A stretch of DNA of 64,000 nt from Impatiens glandulifera (lineage: Eukaryota > Streptophyta > Magnoliopsida > Ericales > Balsaminaceae), in the NCBI RefSeq assembly GCF_907164915.1, contig NC_061863.1, positions 67,633,364 through 67,697,363 of the forward strand, given 5' to 3'. Position 1 is the first letter of the stretch. Each line of letters opens with the position of its first letter. Made by a program: the position numbers and the translations under genes. The notes under the pieces were generated by a model that did no database searches, was not told the DNA's origin, and saw nothing but the letters and a program-made list of their open reading frames with translations. Below, one piece after another: positions 10,866 to 23,644 of the stretch.

Positions 10866-11292
10866 CCCTAAACCAGAAACAATAACCAACAACCAGAAAC
10901 AAACATGCAAATATAATGCAATAATCAATAACCAGAAACAAACATTAAACGCTAAACCTAACCAATATTAAACCAATAAACTAAAACAGCCAAAACCCTA
11001 AAACTAAACATGCAAATATGAAAACCCATAACCAAAAAAAGACATGCAACAACCAAAATAAAACTAACCTGAGATTTATGGGGAATCAATGATAGAGAGG
11101 GAGGACACGAGGGGACGGGAAGATCGGCCTTGTCAATGTCTTCTTCAGTGAGACGGTTGTAGAGAGAGAGGAATCGAGAGGATAGAAGAGGGAAAGTGGA
11201 AGAAATGAATGTCCAAATGTTTTATTTTTTAAAATATATGGTACGGCGCGTGCATATACGCGCGCCTCTTCGTCTTCCTACGCGCGCGTGCA
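10866..11292. promoter_or_regulatory. 5' UTR and leader region of the DUF1985-Ulp1 gene
   Basis: 10866-11060 is A-rich with ACCAGAAAC/ACCAATA-type repeats and no ORF. A minus-strand donor (CTCAG then GTTAG) at 11068 ends a likely non-coding first exon rich in CT on the minus strand (~11069-11210). A short GC-rich patch with CGCGCG runs at 11245-11290. Promoter function is inferred from position only. Confidence 0.4.
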
Positions 11293-11476
11293 GAAGCGTT
11301 AAGTACTTAACGAAGCGTTAAGCACTTAACGAAGCGTTAAGCACTTAACGAAGCGTTAAGCACTTAACGAAGCGTTAAGCACTTAACGAAGCGTTAAGCA
11401 CTTAACGAAGCGTTAATTACTTATCGTTTCGTTAAGTGCTTAACGCTTCGTTAAGTGCTTAACGCTTCGTTAAGTA
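11293..11476. repeat. 19-bp array 5, switching orientation (right subterminal)
   Basis: About six AAG-centre units, then a degenerate junction near 11415-11432, then about 2.5 CTT-centre units, all at a 19-bp period. Like array 4 it is an inverted arrangement. It lies about 400 bp inside the right terminal repeat, close to the inferred promoter of the protease gene. Confidence 0.93.
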
Positions 11477-11873
11477 ACTAGCAGAAACGATATCATCTGC
11501 AAATATCATCACAGCCAAAAGAACAATCAATAAGATGAACAAACTAATAAACCAATATGAACAAATATGAACATATATGAACAAATATAACCCAATATGA
11601 ACAAATATGATTCAATATGAATCAATATTAACCAATATCACCAAAAAGAACATATTTAGGGTTAGGGTTTCATTAAGAAATACAAATAAGAACATAAATC
11701 TGTTATATAAACATAGATTCGGGGATTAGGTTTCTTATCTTGTAGATTTCATTCATAGTAGTCGCCGTCGCCGGAGTTTACGCCGCCGGCGACAAACTCA
11801 GGGGGAAAGAAAGCATGAGAGAGAAAGAAAATGAGAGAAATGAAAAAATTTGAGTATATATATCAATACTGTT
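11477..11873. other. Right subterminal region of the MULE
   Basis: Contains degenerate repeats of an AACAAATATGA/ACCAATATGA type (about 11530-11650) and a CGCCG-rich patch near 11760-11800 that mirrors the sequence just upstream of the transposase start. No ORF is supported. Confidence 0.5.
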
Positions 11874-12021
11874 TCACTTCGCGAAACGCGGAGTCCCTTC
11901 GCGTTACGCGAAAAGGGTAAATTCGTCAAAAAAAAAATAAGTGGTCATCAGATCAAAAATTATTAAACATTACCACGGATGCAAATAGCCCTATTTGTAG
12001 GGTCATTTCATCCAATTTCCC
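11874..12021 (-). repeat. Right terminal inverted repeat of the MULE
   Basis: Reverse complement of 3307-3456 with small indels and few substitutions. The outer palindrome (TTCGCG-TTA-CGCGAA) is intact. The inner one carries one mismatch (CTTCGCG-AAA-CGCGGAG). Confidence 0.88.
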
Positions 12022-12979
12022 TCCCCAAATTGTAACAATTAGATTATTTCAGATAAATAAAATGTTAATGCGGCTTTTTAATCTATTTAATCTAGGTTCA
12101 TTCTAATCTATTTAATTTTATTCATTTAATGGATTTGATAATCTTCAAAGTTATTTATTTTCTGAAACCATTATGTATAAATTTGTTATCATCATTCTTT
12201 ACAAGTTCAACTTGTGGTGAACAAAATTTAAGTGACATATATTTCTACCACTCTTATATATATATATATATATATTTATATTGTCAATGGTTAAAGAAAT
12301 CAAACTTTCAATTTGTTGTTGTTAGATTTTTGTTAATATTTTTCTTTCTTTATTTTTATTTAAGTCCGACAAACATTTGGTCCAAACCCATTTAATAAAA
12401 TATTTATATAAATTTATAATTTTTTAAACATACAATATTGTAGCTTAATAGTTTAAATATACAAATTTAAAATTTGTATTTAGTTATGAGTTAAAATCTC
12501 ATAATTTTTTTTATTTATATCAATTGTTAATTGTTAATTGAATGTCAAGTGTGTTTTGTGTAATATTTTCTGCGGGAATGGATTTGAGATATATTATGAT
12601 AGGTATATTGTGAATGAAATCTAACGTCTATTAAAAAAAGAAAACGAAAAAATAACTTTCATAAAAAGTGATTCTATTAAAAAAACAATTACCAAGCAAA
12701 CAAGACTCAAAAGCGAAACCTCTCGCCGCCCGCCCGCCAAATTGAATGGGGGGGGGAAGTATTTGCCGCGCTCAGTCTCTCTCGATGCTCACGGTGATCT
12801 TTCCTTTGCCATTTCCCCCAAAACACTCCTTAACCCAAGGCCATTAGGAATTCACTACAGTTGTAATCATGTAAGTCTCTGTCTCTCCTGATCTCTCTCG
12901 AGAAGTCACATTACGCTCAATATGCTTTACATTTAGGCGTTTCTGATCCAACACAGGAGACCTAGCTAGCTAGAGACTC
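12022..12979. other. Intergenic sequence
   Basis: AT-rich to about 12700, with an (AT)n tract near 12257-12275. From ~12715 the composition changes to GC- and CT-rich (CCGCCCGCCCGCC, a G run, CTCTCTC), resembling a plant promoter and 5' leader for something transcribed rightwards. Confidence 0.4.
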
Positions 12980-13600
12980 ATGCCTGAGTTAACGATGAAC
13001 TTATTGAAGAAGAACATGGAAACATTCGGAGACGACCTCGATCGGTATTGTTGTCGACATCTGTGCAGAGGTATTTATTTTCGCTCTACTAATCTCTGAA
13101 TTAGGTCAATCTATTAACAAAGGCAGATCATGAAAATAGATTCAAAATCCGGATTAGTTCCTTCTCGTTGTTAGAACGTATTTTAATGTCTGGTGTTTGA
13201 GGTTCACAGATTTTTAACTTCCATGGTTGGATTTAAGTCTAGAAGTTTCACACGTGTCCTACTACTAGTATTATTATTATTATTATTAATCTTCTTCCTC
13301 CTCCTCCTCCTCCTCCTCCTCAAGAATCAATAAGTTGGATTGAAATGATAATGGTTCAATGATTGCCTTAGAATCTGATTATCTTGATCCTCACAACAGC
13401 TCGATTGGACTCCTTTACAATATTAATAGCTGTTTTCAAACTTTCCGCACATGTGCAGCCTCAAATGCTGGCGTTGTCCTGGTTTTGGGCCTACATGTTT
13501 TACGCTACCTAGCTGCTGCTAGAATCCCAATTTTAATTCAAAGCTTTAAATAATTGTTTCCCTGATTCCTAGGGTTTCTTCTACAGATATTAATGGATAA
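12980..13600 (+). CDS. Doubtful small spliced ORF (34 codons)
   Basis: An ATG at 12980 opens 30 codons (start MPELTMNLLKKN) to a good donor at 13071. An acceptor at 13586 adds four codons and a stop at 13600. The leader is CT-rich like plant 5' UTRs. The encoded peptide is hydrophilic with a Cys-rich end (CCRHLC), and I do not recognise it. It may be a leader exon of a non-coding RNA, a fragment of a lost gene, or chance. The intron contains TTA and CTC triplet microsatellites around 13270-13320. Confidence 0.2.
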
Positions 13601-13948
13601 TTTCTGAAAAATGTTTGTTTATGATCCTCCGGTCCATCTTGGGTTTGATCAAGACTGGGAACAACAACTTCCAAACATTTAGAGACAAGTTTGAGATCCA
13701 AAACAAAATTTCACAACCAAACCATTCTTGTTTCTCGCTTTCTATACAGAGGTTTTATTAATGCTGAGTGGTTTAAATACTAGAGGAGTCAGTCCTCGAC
13801 ACAAGTGCACAATTTTTTGTTGATAGTAGGATTACTCTCTACTTGTGAATCACACAACTTGGGAATGTTAAATTCATGCAAAATATCTACTTGTGAATCA
13901 CAACTTTTGAATCGTTCATAAACTTGCAAATAGAATCCACAAAATTCA
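13601..13948. other. Sequence between the small ORF and the PADRE gene
   Basis: No coding sequence seen. It likely includes the 3' UTR of the PADRE gene, which ends at 13949 on the minus strand. A short direct repeat (CTACTTGTGAATCACA) occurs at about 13838 and 13887. Confidence 0.45.
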
Positions 13949-14763
13949 TCAGCTTGTGGTCTCGGTGATACTATGCAATGAAGGTCTCCATGATTTTGAT
14001 CTTCCCCCCGCAGCCAGAATGGATGATTGTCCTGCTTTGTGCTGTTTATTCCTTTGCTGCTGCCTCATCACCTGAATTGAGGTAACAATATTGAAATTTG
14101 AGTGAAAATCTGAACAATCCGGCATATCAGTTCAAGACTATTTGATTTCTCTCTAGGCACCAATAAAAAGCTTCCTTATTTTGCTTTTGACTGGCTCAAT
14201 AGAGATCTAGCGAAGAAGGGCAAATACTTATTAATTGGATGAAAACAAATGATTTGACATGAACCTGATTGTTCTCCTCAACAACTTCATCATTAGACTT
14301 CCCAGTTTCTCCCTCCAAAATTGGATTCTGCAATTCCTGCTGGTTCTTCAATTTAGCCTGCTTCTTTGCTCGAAGGACCTTCATAACCTCTGTTTTTTCA
14401 TGTAGAAAATATTGTCATGATTTTTTTTTTATATTTTTATTCTAAAAAAAAAAATCAGCCATACCCAAAAACAGTGCTGTATATTGAAAATTAGAGAGAA
14501 GTACCTTGGGACGTGATTAGGCGATAGGCATGACCAAGAATAAGGGTGTCACTTGGCCGGAGAAGCTTGACTTTGGTGAACTTGACTGTCTTCTGATCTT
14601 CTTCACCGGGAACTGGTGGCAAGGGAATGATGAGAGAGACATAATGACCTGGGTTTATCTTCATCACCTCACTGGCACTGACCGACCAGTACATCCTGTC
14701 TATCTTCCCACTTGGGTGCTGTATAACAAGTGCTGCTGCATCAACGGCCTGGCAATTACCCAT
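13949..14763 (-). CDS. PADRE (DUF4228) domain protein, probably N-myristoylated
   Basis: Exons 14505-14763, 14265-14389 and 13949-14071 join in frame to 168 aa, typical for the family. The start MGNCQAVDAA is the family signature; Gly2 with Cys4 suggests myristoylation and possible palmitoylation. The core holds VIQHPSGKIDRMYW, then the LRPSDTLILGHAYRLITSQEV block, then a Lys-rich helix (MKVLRAKKQAKLKN). The C-terminus ends in the family motif RSKSWRPSLHSITETTS just before the stop, which strongly supports the third exon although it is too short to appear as a long ORF. DUF4228 genes are often pathogen- and stress-responsive in plants; the biochemical role is unknown. Confidence 0.88.
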
Positions 14764-14983
14764 CTCTCTTTTTCTTTCTTTCTTTCTCTCTCCTTCTCTC
14801 TTGAAGCTTATTATTAGATGGATGGATGGATGGATGAATGAATGTAGGGCAGAAAGTTTGAGGAGAAGGCGGATAGATAAGGGGAGAGGAGCTAGAAGGA
14901 AGATGGTGAAGAGATAAGCAGACCGGTCCCTTTCTATGAAATAAACACACTACCTGTTCAAGAAATGGTAAAATGGGTCTCAC
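14764..14983 (-). promoter_or_regulatory. 5' leader of the PADRE gene, with microsatellites
   Basis: A CT/TTTC-rich tract lies directly upstream of the start codon (14766-14800), with an ATGG tetranucleotide repeat at about 14817-14843. On the coding strand the leader is GA-rich, common near plant start sites. Confidence 0.4.
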
Positions 14984-17900
14984 TCAAGAGACATTCCCGA
15001 GGTCTCTCTCTCTTGCCGGTCAAGTGAGTTAAATAATGAATATTAAACTACCTGTGTCATTTAGGCCTTGTTCGATTTATTGGTTATTAATCGGATAACC
15101 AAATTAATAACTTGTTCTTGGTCGGTTTAATATATTTGAAAAGTGAGTTATTTACCTATTATTTAGTTAACAAGACATTTGGAGTGTCTTAGTTAATGAT
15201 ATCTAAGAAGTGTAATTCTTGGCTGTTTCTTAAGTATAGATATTTTAGATAAAATAAAATAAAACACTAGAGTACTTTTTACTGTTGCTCAACTTGCACA
15301 TGTGTCTATTCGTAACAGTAAAAGATTCCCTTAGAAGATTGCAAAATAATATATTCATTCATACATAAGCTAGCCTTTGTACATATATCATAAGGCTAAC
15401 GTGGACGGCGGCATCATTACCTTGGACCCAGGTCAGGATGCCACGTGTCAAAATGTTTGTCATCTTTGAAAGGGAGTCGATCGAATTCGAGGCCTTCACT
15501 TCCTGAAAATATCCTGGAAGATTATTGTTAACCTTATAGACTGATTACTGGGCACTGACATGTTCGATCCAGTCGAATTATTGCTATTGCTGTTAAATTA
15601 TTACTATCTTCTATAATTATTATGTCTACTATAATTCTAGAGAAATTATTGTTATTACTATATATGATAATATTTTATATACAATTAATATTATTATTAT
15701 TATTTCTCCTTAATCTTATTATATATTATAACATTAGGATATATATAATCAATAGAAATAGATCATTGACATCTACATATTAAAAAACTTTATTTTTGCC
15801 AAACCAAATATACTAATTCAATATTTTGATCGTTTCTAGATTGTATTTGAGCACCACAATTATTTAGAAAAAGTATTTTCTAAGAAATAAAAAAAAAACT
15901 ATTGACCTTATCCTATAGAGTACTAATTAATTAAGTAGTAGATTGATTTGTGAAATATTATTTTATTGCTAATCTAGGTACTAGTATTTAGGGGACAATT
16001 AAATATTAATTTCATATGATTTTACCATATTCTCTTTGCTTAATTGTTTTTAATATTGATTTTTCATTATATATTATTTGTAGTTGTTTGAATTAGATGG
16101 GACCTAGCTTTATATAATACTTTTAACAATTGGAGTTAAAGAAAGAGAATAATATATATTATACGCGGTTTTGACACCATCTTTCATTTGGCTTTTATGG
16201 AGTAGACTGATGACCAGTTGAGTTTTTGTACCATTTATGGCCTTGTCTAATTAATTAATTTCGTTGACATATATTATATATTATTGTCAATTTCATCTGC
16301 TGCTTGTAAATTTACAGGGCAATAAGTCATTTTCATACACAGCAGTATGAAAATGTGTATTGTATGGTAGAGTGGGTCTTCTATGGCCTGCCAAATTAAT
16401 GACAGTCTATTTTGATTAGAGAAACATTCCTTTTTTTTTCTCTATTTTATTTATTTATTAAGTAAAACATTCATTCCTCAATTTCACAAATACCTTTCTG
16501 TTTTCTATTTTTTTCAGAAGTTGATGTATGGATTAACTCTATTTAGTAGTATTATCCTTGATAGAGACATGCAAATATTTTGAATTAAAATCACCGTCCA
16601 ATAGAAAGAATAAAGAGTTGACCTTTATATTAATATGTCGACCTCATCTTCTAGACCTAAAAATCTGTACATAACCGGTCTAGATGGTTCTAGGAGAGTT
16701 GTTTGTTGTTGGTTCATTTTTGTGTTTTTTTGTTTGTTTCATTTTGATATTTTGCATTCCCTTTGTTGCCTTGTGAGTATGTTTCTGCTTAAAGTTTTTG
16801 TCTAGTTGGTTATTGGTGTATGTGTTAGTCGTCTTTTTTCACCCTTTTGAATGAACCATCCTACTATTTCATGAATTATTTGGAACGAGTAAGCATAAAA
16901 ATGCTCCCCCAATTTCTTGGCGGAAGCCCTTTTGGAGAATCTTAGACAAGGATAGGTTTTCTCCTATTTTTCATAGTCAGCCTTATTTGGGTTTTGGATT
17001 TTGTTATTTCTTTTCTCTTTTTAGGTATTCATGTTTGATAAAAAAAATGGTTTTTTATGCATTATCTCAGTAGCTTCTGTTATAAAATGATGTTTCTATT
17101 TTTTTTTAACACATTTGCAGCTGGTCAAATTTTGATTAATGGAGTGTGTATAGTCCTACTTTCGGCTTATATATGCTCCAAGCCTCCAATCATGGACAAA
17201 ATATCCGTGGGGACCCATTTCATTTAATATTAATAATGTCTTAAAACTAAATTTGAAGGGAAATTCAAAAACACCCCCCCTTGCTGAATAATATTTATAC
17301 ATACAAAAGCAGAAAGAAAAAGAAAGAGTTAGCAATTCCAAAGATACCCACCAATACTAATCTTCTTGTATATATGGAACACTAATAATAATATTAATTA
17401 TGCACAAATGGAACACTTTTTGCTTGAAATGCAATACTAGTTTGAATCATATAATATATATTCAATCCTTAGCACTATCTTTACTTTTTTCATTTCTTAC
17501 GGCAGATGGTGCTTTTAATTAATTATAAGCTAAGCTAAGGTAGAACTAATAATGAGCTAGCTAGCATCAATAAGTGCTTACTAAAAATTCTCATATCTTT
17601 AAAGTTTGTAACAGATTCTTCTTTGGAAAGAGTGGAAAGGTGGGTTGGAGCTAGTAGATTATCTTTTGGTTGAAAGTATAATAATTAAGTTCTCTTCTCT
17701 CTGATCATGATGTAGCATTGATAAATCATAAGATGTTCATCATGAAATTGTAGTGGTCTTTAACTTACAGTTAAATCCAAGATTAGTTGGATTTAACAGA
17801 GTAATTAGTTCTTCCCCCAACTAGCGTTGATCCGTACTTAGTTTGTATCTTAATTGTACTATTAATTAATTGTTCTTGGATATGTTGACAACTTGGAAGG

Positions 17901-20900
17901 GAAGAAAGGTGTGATAGTTGACTCTTATAACTTATGTTTAACATTAATTAAATTTAATGTTTCAAGATGATCTTATATATATTCTTTAGAGTGTAGAATA
18001 ATTAAAGGATGATTTATAATGTGTGGTAAATGTAGGGCATGTGAGATGTTGGTAGATCTTGGTTTGAAGTATTAAATGGAGAAATGGACTGGTACTTACT
18101 TGCTCTCTCTAATTACATGACCCCATAAAGGGGACTACAAACCACATTTAATTTTAATTATAATAATTATTAAAAAAATTAAGAGGGGATGGCCCTTATA
18201 ACTTGTTATGGCTGTGAGGGAAAGCATCCACATAATACTAAATGATGGAGGGTTCTCCTACTCCTACTCCCCCCATTATTAATATTATTTAATTGTAATT
18301 TCTTTATAAAATGCATAACTAAACAATTAGAACTTTGGCATCTCTTGTTTCTATTCACATATTGTACCTTTGTGGGGCATCAGATTTTAGGTTTTTGTCT
18401 TCATTGGACCTGGCCTTGATTTTAAAAATTCTGATTTTATTTTAGGACTTAATCAAGGCTTATGAGGGGCTCTCTCTCAATTATGATTGACATGATATAT
18501 ATATTTATATATATTTTTGGAGTAATTGAATAGAATTATGTGAACACTATATATATAGAACAAGTAGTCAAAGATGTGGGCTTGGTCACAAGGGCAGGCT
18601 GCAGGAGATTGTACGGTGGACAGACATTTGTTTCTCTCTTGTGATTTTTTCAAAGTATTAAGAGGTTGAAATGCTACTTCCACCATGATTATAAAATCGG
18701 ACAACATTAGTTTAGTTATATAATATTCTCTCCAATTATAGAACTGGTCCCTATTCCTTAAATATGTACTCCATTATTTGTTCTTTTCTCTCTCTCTCTC
18801 CTCACAGAAAAAGTTGTCAATTTGCATAGACAAATACTTAGTGCACTGCAACTACTACTACTACCAAAAGATAAATCATGCTTTGGATTGTCTATGTCTA
18901 AATGATTGTTTGATAATCAATAAGTTATTTTAAAATAATCTTTCTATAAGTTATTAAAAATTGAATTGTTTGAGTAAAAAGATATTTGAAGTAACAAAAT
19001 TTTATTTTAAGAAATAAATGGTAGTGCTTAAATTGGTTGGAGTTTTAAGTAGTACATTACTTGGGCAGGGTTGTATACTGTATTAATACCAGGGTTGGTT
19101 AGGCCCTGACTTAATTACTGACTCTATGCTTTGCTTTAGAGAACTCCATTCTCATCAATAAAGGTTAATTAATTATAGAGGTTGCACTAACCAAGGCACA
19201 AAGTCTTGAATTTAAGCATTCATTATCATTTTTCAAAAGAAAGAAAAACGTATCTTGTGGATAATATACAGGACTACCAAACATACAACAATGACAATGA
19301 GAACTCCAAATTGATACAAACTTGAGCTAACCTTGAGTTGTTTAATGTAGTCAGATCTTTTTATGACGAATCTTTTTGTCATTTTATTTTTCAGGGTGTT
19401 TGTTAGATTTGAGATTTGATTCAACATTTTAGATTGGACACCATCTTTGTATTTACTATATATGTTTTTGTCCTTTTTGAATGAAAAAAGTTATAGTCAT
19501 TCCCTCCTTCCTTGTTTGAGCGCAGGGTGAGATTGCCGTGTGTCGCGGATAGAACATTCCCCCAAACAAACTGACCTTGTTCAAACAAACAATCCCACAA
19601 AAGCAAAAAATGTCATTCATGAAGGGTAATTAATATCTCTAGCTAGCTAATCACTTTGGAGAAATTTCCTTTTGGTTTCTACTTTCTAGCCCCACTAGTT
19701 TCAATTTATGAGGTTCTTCTGCACCTCTAGACACAAGATAAACGATGATCCTTGCGGTTTCTAGCTTGCCCCCACAACATTCAATAAGGAAGATGAGCAG
19801 TTGTTATCCTACACCTACAACCCAGGTTTTATCTCCACTTAACTTTAGAGTATGTATATAATTATCATTATTGGCCAACTTATAATATAATAAGAGCTTT
19901 GAACAAGTGAGTAATTAGTGCATCATTGAAATTGTGATAAAATTAAAATTAATTATAAAGTGCTATAGAGAAGAAACATGCATGAAATTGGATTAAAGTT
20001 TGAATGGTAGAAATAATATGGGAGGTAGGAATGAAATGTCAATTTTGGTTGGGCAGGGCAGGGCAGGGGAGGGGAACTTTCCTTCCAACAAGATGGGCAA
20101 CGTTTGAGGGACAATTCAATAAACTTTGGTTACAAGGGGAACAGTAACACACTAATGAATGGACAAGTCACTAATAGCTTTAAACTAAATCACCAAAAGG
20201 GAAAAGATTAAAGTGAATAAAGTTAATGTCTCATGCATGTCTTCCTTCCATAAAGGATCAACAATTTGCTTCTCAAATGGCGGGCAATAACAAACTTACA
20301 CATTGGAAACGATTAAATTGTTGCTGTCTGTCTGTTTGTTTGGTAAAATTATCTAATCTATCTATCTATCCAGATGCATGCATTAATTAATTAATTATTA
20401 TTATTATTATACTACTGTTAATTAAGTTAGACATATTTGGATTTTGGATGGGGACTAATCAGGATTGTCATGATCTAAGTTGGCCCGGCCCAGGTCAGCC
20501 CTTTCAACTTGAGGATTAAGACAAAACATCATATTCTATCAATGCCTTAGGCTGCCCCGAACACAAACACATCACAATGGATAATTAAATATGTGCCCTT
20601 TGGATTAAACATCTGTCAGAATCCTTTTGTTTGCTGCTTAATTAAGATAATAATAATATGTCATCTCTGTATTAAGTAGAGTACAAACATTCATATACCC
20701 CTAGCTGCTGGCTAGCTAAGGGCTAAGCTAACTAATTAGTTAGTTAATTATTCATGACTTTAAAAAAGAAAAGAAAAAGGGTTATATTATAAAGCTAATT
20801 AATTAGGAGACCATAAAGTGGTTATAAACCGGCAATGTTTTTACCATGTGCTATTAAGCAAGCAGCGAAGAAGATATTTGGCCCCATTTCCTTCACTGAA

Positions 20901-23644
20901 ACGGCTGCTGCGTCATCACTTTTTTTTGTTTTTTTTAAATCTTTTGTCAATTCTCAAGAGACAGAAAGACAATTGTTAATGCTCTCAATCCTCTTCATGT
21001 ACATCTAATGTTTGCATGTTAGCTTAAAAGCCATCTTTTCTCTATTTACTTTTACAAATTGTTGTTACCTTTTTTATCCATATGACCTTGGGCCAGGTCT
21101 TATATGTTTAGTTTAGTACACGTTGTCATTGCATTAGTGTGATTTTGCTATTGTACCATGTAAATAATGGATATATTACTACTTTAAGTGGGAACCAGTG
21201 TTCCCACAATTGTACAATTGTTAGAGTCGAAGATCTGAACTATTTGGGACACCAGAAGCAAGCAAAGATCACTCGATCAAGGTGTGATCTTAAGTGATAA
21301 TAGAGTTGAGGTTTATGATTCGGAGCAGTATTAGTGATTGTATCATAGTTTAAGTGGGAAAATAAACATAATGTAAACTAAAGGGTGATATGAATATGTA
21401 TGAAAATCGTTTCAACTTTTAAAGAGGTTATTTGAAAATTAATATTTTCTCCTATTTTATATAATTACAATCATTTTTTAAATTGTTGCTTTAGTAAAAC
21501 ATATATATAAAATTAAAAGTGATTTTATTTTTATTAAGAAAGATGTGATTGAATTAGAATATTTATTTTTGTGTTTTGATTAATGTTTTCTAAAAATAAT
21601 TGATTAGTTTTAATTTTGATAAACTTTTATTTTATTTTATTTTTTGTAGCAAATAATTGAATATAAATATAAATGAGGGGTATGAGATAATAAAAATAAA
21701 AATGTATTGATCAAAATAAAATAAATAATTTTTTGTTCAAGAAACTACTATATAAAAAATAGCTGCCTTTTGATCCTCACCCCAAACTGACGTTACAATC
21801 ATAAATTTTTTGTTACAATCATAATTTATTTAAATAAAATTTATTATATTTAAACATTAGTTTATATAACACCTCACTTAATTTACTGTTAAAATGGTAT
21901 TAAATTTTAATTAAAGTTTAACACCTCTAGCCTATAAGAAAATGATAAGCCGACACTCTCTCTTAAAATTTAAATTTTCGATCTGATTTTTATGAAAAAA
22001 GAATTAGGGTTTATTTATAAAATTGAATTCAGTTTTCAGAAATTAAAGACAAATAACATGTTGGATAAACTAATCGACAAATTAAGAACAAAAACAAAAT
22101 TAAATAGCAAGCTCTTGACAAGTTTGATGGGACCGAAAGAATAGACTCAAGGAAGAGGAAGAATATGACTATTCACTGCTCTTCCAATTTTTTAAGTTTT
22201 GTTTGTTTGTTTTTATAATAAATTAAGTAATTGTCGGCCTAACATGTTAGGTAGGATTTATTTAAATAAATTCTAAAAGTTCACAGCAATTAATCACCCA
22301 AAAACATTAAAATACTTTATATTTATTTAAAAATATATTTATTTTTTTATATTAATAACTGCACTTTTTAAAATCTATATCAAACAAGTTTATTTAAATG
22401 AACTTAGAGAGGGTATGTAAAAAAAAAATGAGCTGCAAATTTTATTTTAGGATTTAATTAAAAAAAAAGGTGTTTATAATTTTAGAATCCACAAATCTAA
22501 AAGAGATGTAAAATTATGCAATCCTGAGATGTAAAATTTAGCAATTTTATATAAAATTTAGCAATTTTATATAACCCTAAATCTGGACACTCTTTACTTG
22601 TTGCATGCTTGAAATGACCCATCAAACATGAAAGAATTTTGATATCAAATATCAAATCCTCTTCTTTGCAGTAAGTAAGTAATATATATATATATATAAT
22701 TCTCAGCAGTATCTTAAATAATTTATAATTCAAAAATATCATATCATTCTCTATCCCTTCTCTCTTGTCCATAAGATCATTTAATTCATTATCCAAAATA
22801 CTCTATATTTTAAATTATTATTTATTATTTTATCATTATATATTAATACCTTTTAAGTCATTTTTATCAAAAATATACCTACTTCAACATCATCACCAAT
22901 CATCTAAATAACCGGTCATTTAAATAACGAAAACAAGGCCTTAGTAAGGCTGGCAACAAAGAAGTTTGACCTATAATGAGTATGAAATTAATCAAAATTT
23001 TGAAGTATGAAAATATATTTCACCACACCTTAATAGTGTTGAGAAGCAAGTATAGATTGATCATCTTCAGGAGGAGCTGAACTCACTCTTCTTTGTATGA
23101 ATTATGAATAGAGATCCATCACAGAAAGATCAAACAAAGACTAGCATTTGGAAACCAACATATGAAACAGTACTGTTCCCAGCACTTAATGCAGAGAGTA
23201 GAAATCTATTTGCAATGACAAAACCAAATAAATAAAGAACACCCAATTACCTTAACAATTTCCACCACAAAGTATGTGTTTCCATTCAACAAAAAACAAC
23301 ATTGTTAGTGGTTAAGACAGGAAATATCTTTTTACCTTACTGAATCAAACCAGAAAATCATGCACCATAAACATCGATAATACATTCAGCCCAATTTTGA
23401 AATTGTGTTCACAGATAAATCAGATTGTAGAAATCCACCTGCAATGGCAAAACAAATAAACATATGATGGATTATCTCAACAATCAATGCCCCAGAATGA
23501 ATGTATATTTTTATGTTTTGGAAACAGGTAATAATTTTATTGACAATGTATGTATGTATGTGTTTAACATTCAACAGAACCAGCATTGTTCAATACCTCG
23601 AGACACTTGTTCACATCAATTCTACAATCATAGGGTTGAAATCA
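14984..23644. other. 8.7 kb stretch without a recognisable gene
   Basis: No ORF here has a recognisable family, codon pattern or splice structure. Visible are AT-rich blocks, short GCTAGC/TAATTAAT runs, small microsatellites (for example 20385-20410 and 22682-22700), a perfect 11-bp stem with 6-nt loop at 16328-16355, and a small duplication near 22525-22572. The part around 16640-17050 is T/G-rich and looks like the degraded 3' end of an old retroelement, which I cannot prove. It may include regulatory DNA. In Arabidopsis, from memory, a cyclin D gene (At1g70210) lies between the RRM and LSM12 genes; I see no trace of one here. Confidence 0.6.

Larger units (their letters stand above)
3307..12021. 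mobile_element. Mutator-like element (MULE), ULP-carrying Kaonashi type, ~8.7 kb
   Basis: The ends are near-identical inverted repeats of about 150 bp (3307-3456 and 11874-12021). Inside are a MULE transposase gene (+, 3607-6289) and a convergent gene (-, 7038-10602) coding a DUF1985 domain joined to a Ulp1-type cysteine protease. MULEs that carry ULP-like genes are an established plant class (Kaonashi and relatives). Five arrays of a 19-bp repeat are dispersed through the element. The G-rich subterminal sequences around 3560-3610 and 11770-11800 (both with CGCCGG motifs) also mirror each other, suggesting longer, decayed inverted repeats. I could not find a convincing 9-bp target-site duplication, so the exact termini are uncertain by about 10 bp. 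The ends are well matched and both genes largely open, so the insertion looks fairly young. Confidence 0.9.

Noticed and set aside
3296..12035. 9-bp target-site duplication for the MULE
   Set aside because: I compared several possible end points and the 9 bp outside each; none match well enough. The ends may be eroded or my boundary may be off by a few bases.
14984..23644. Known plant microRNA or tRNA genes in the gene-free stretches
   Set aside because: Looked by eye for common conserved miRNA sequences and tRNA B-box motifs; none found. A proper scan could still reveal some.
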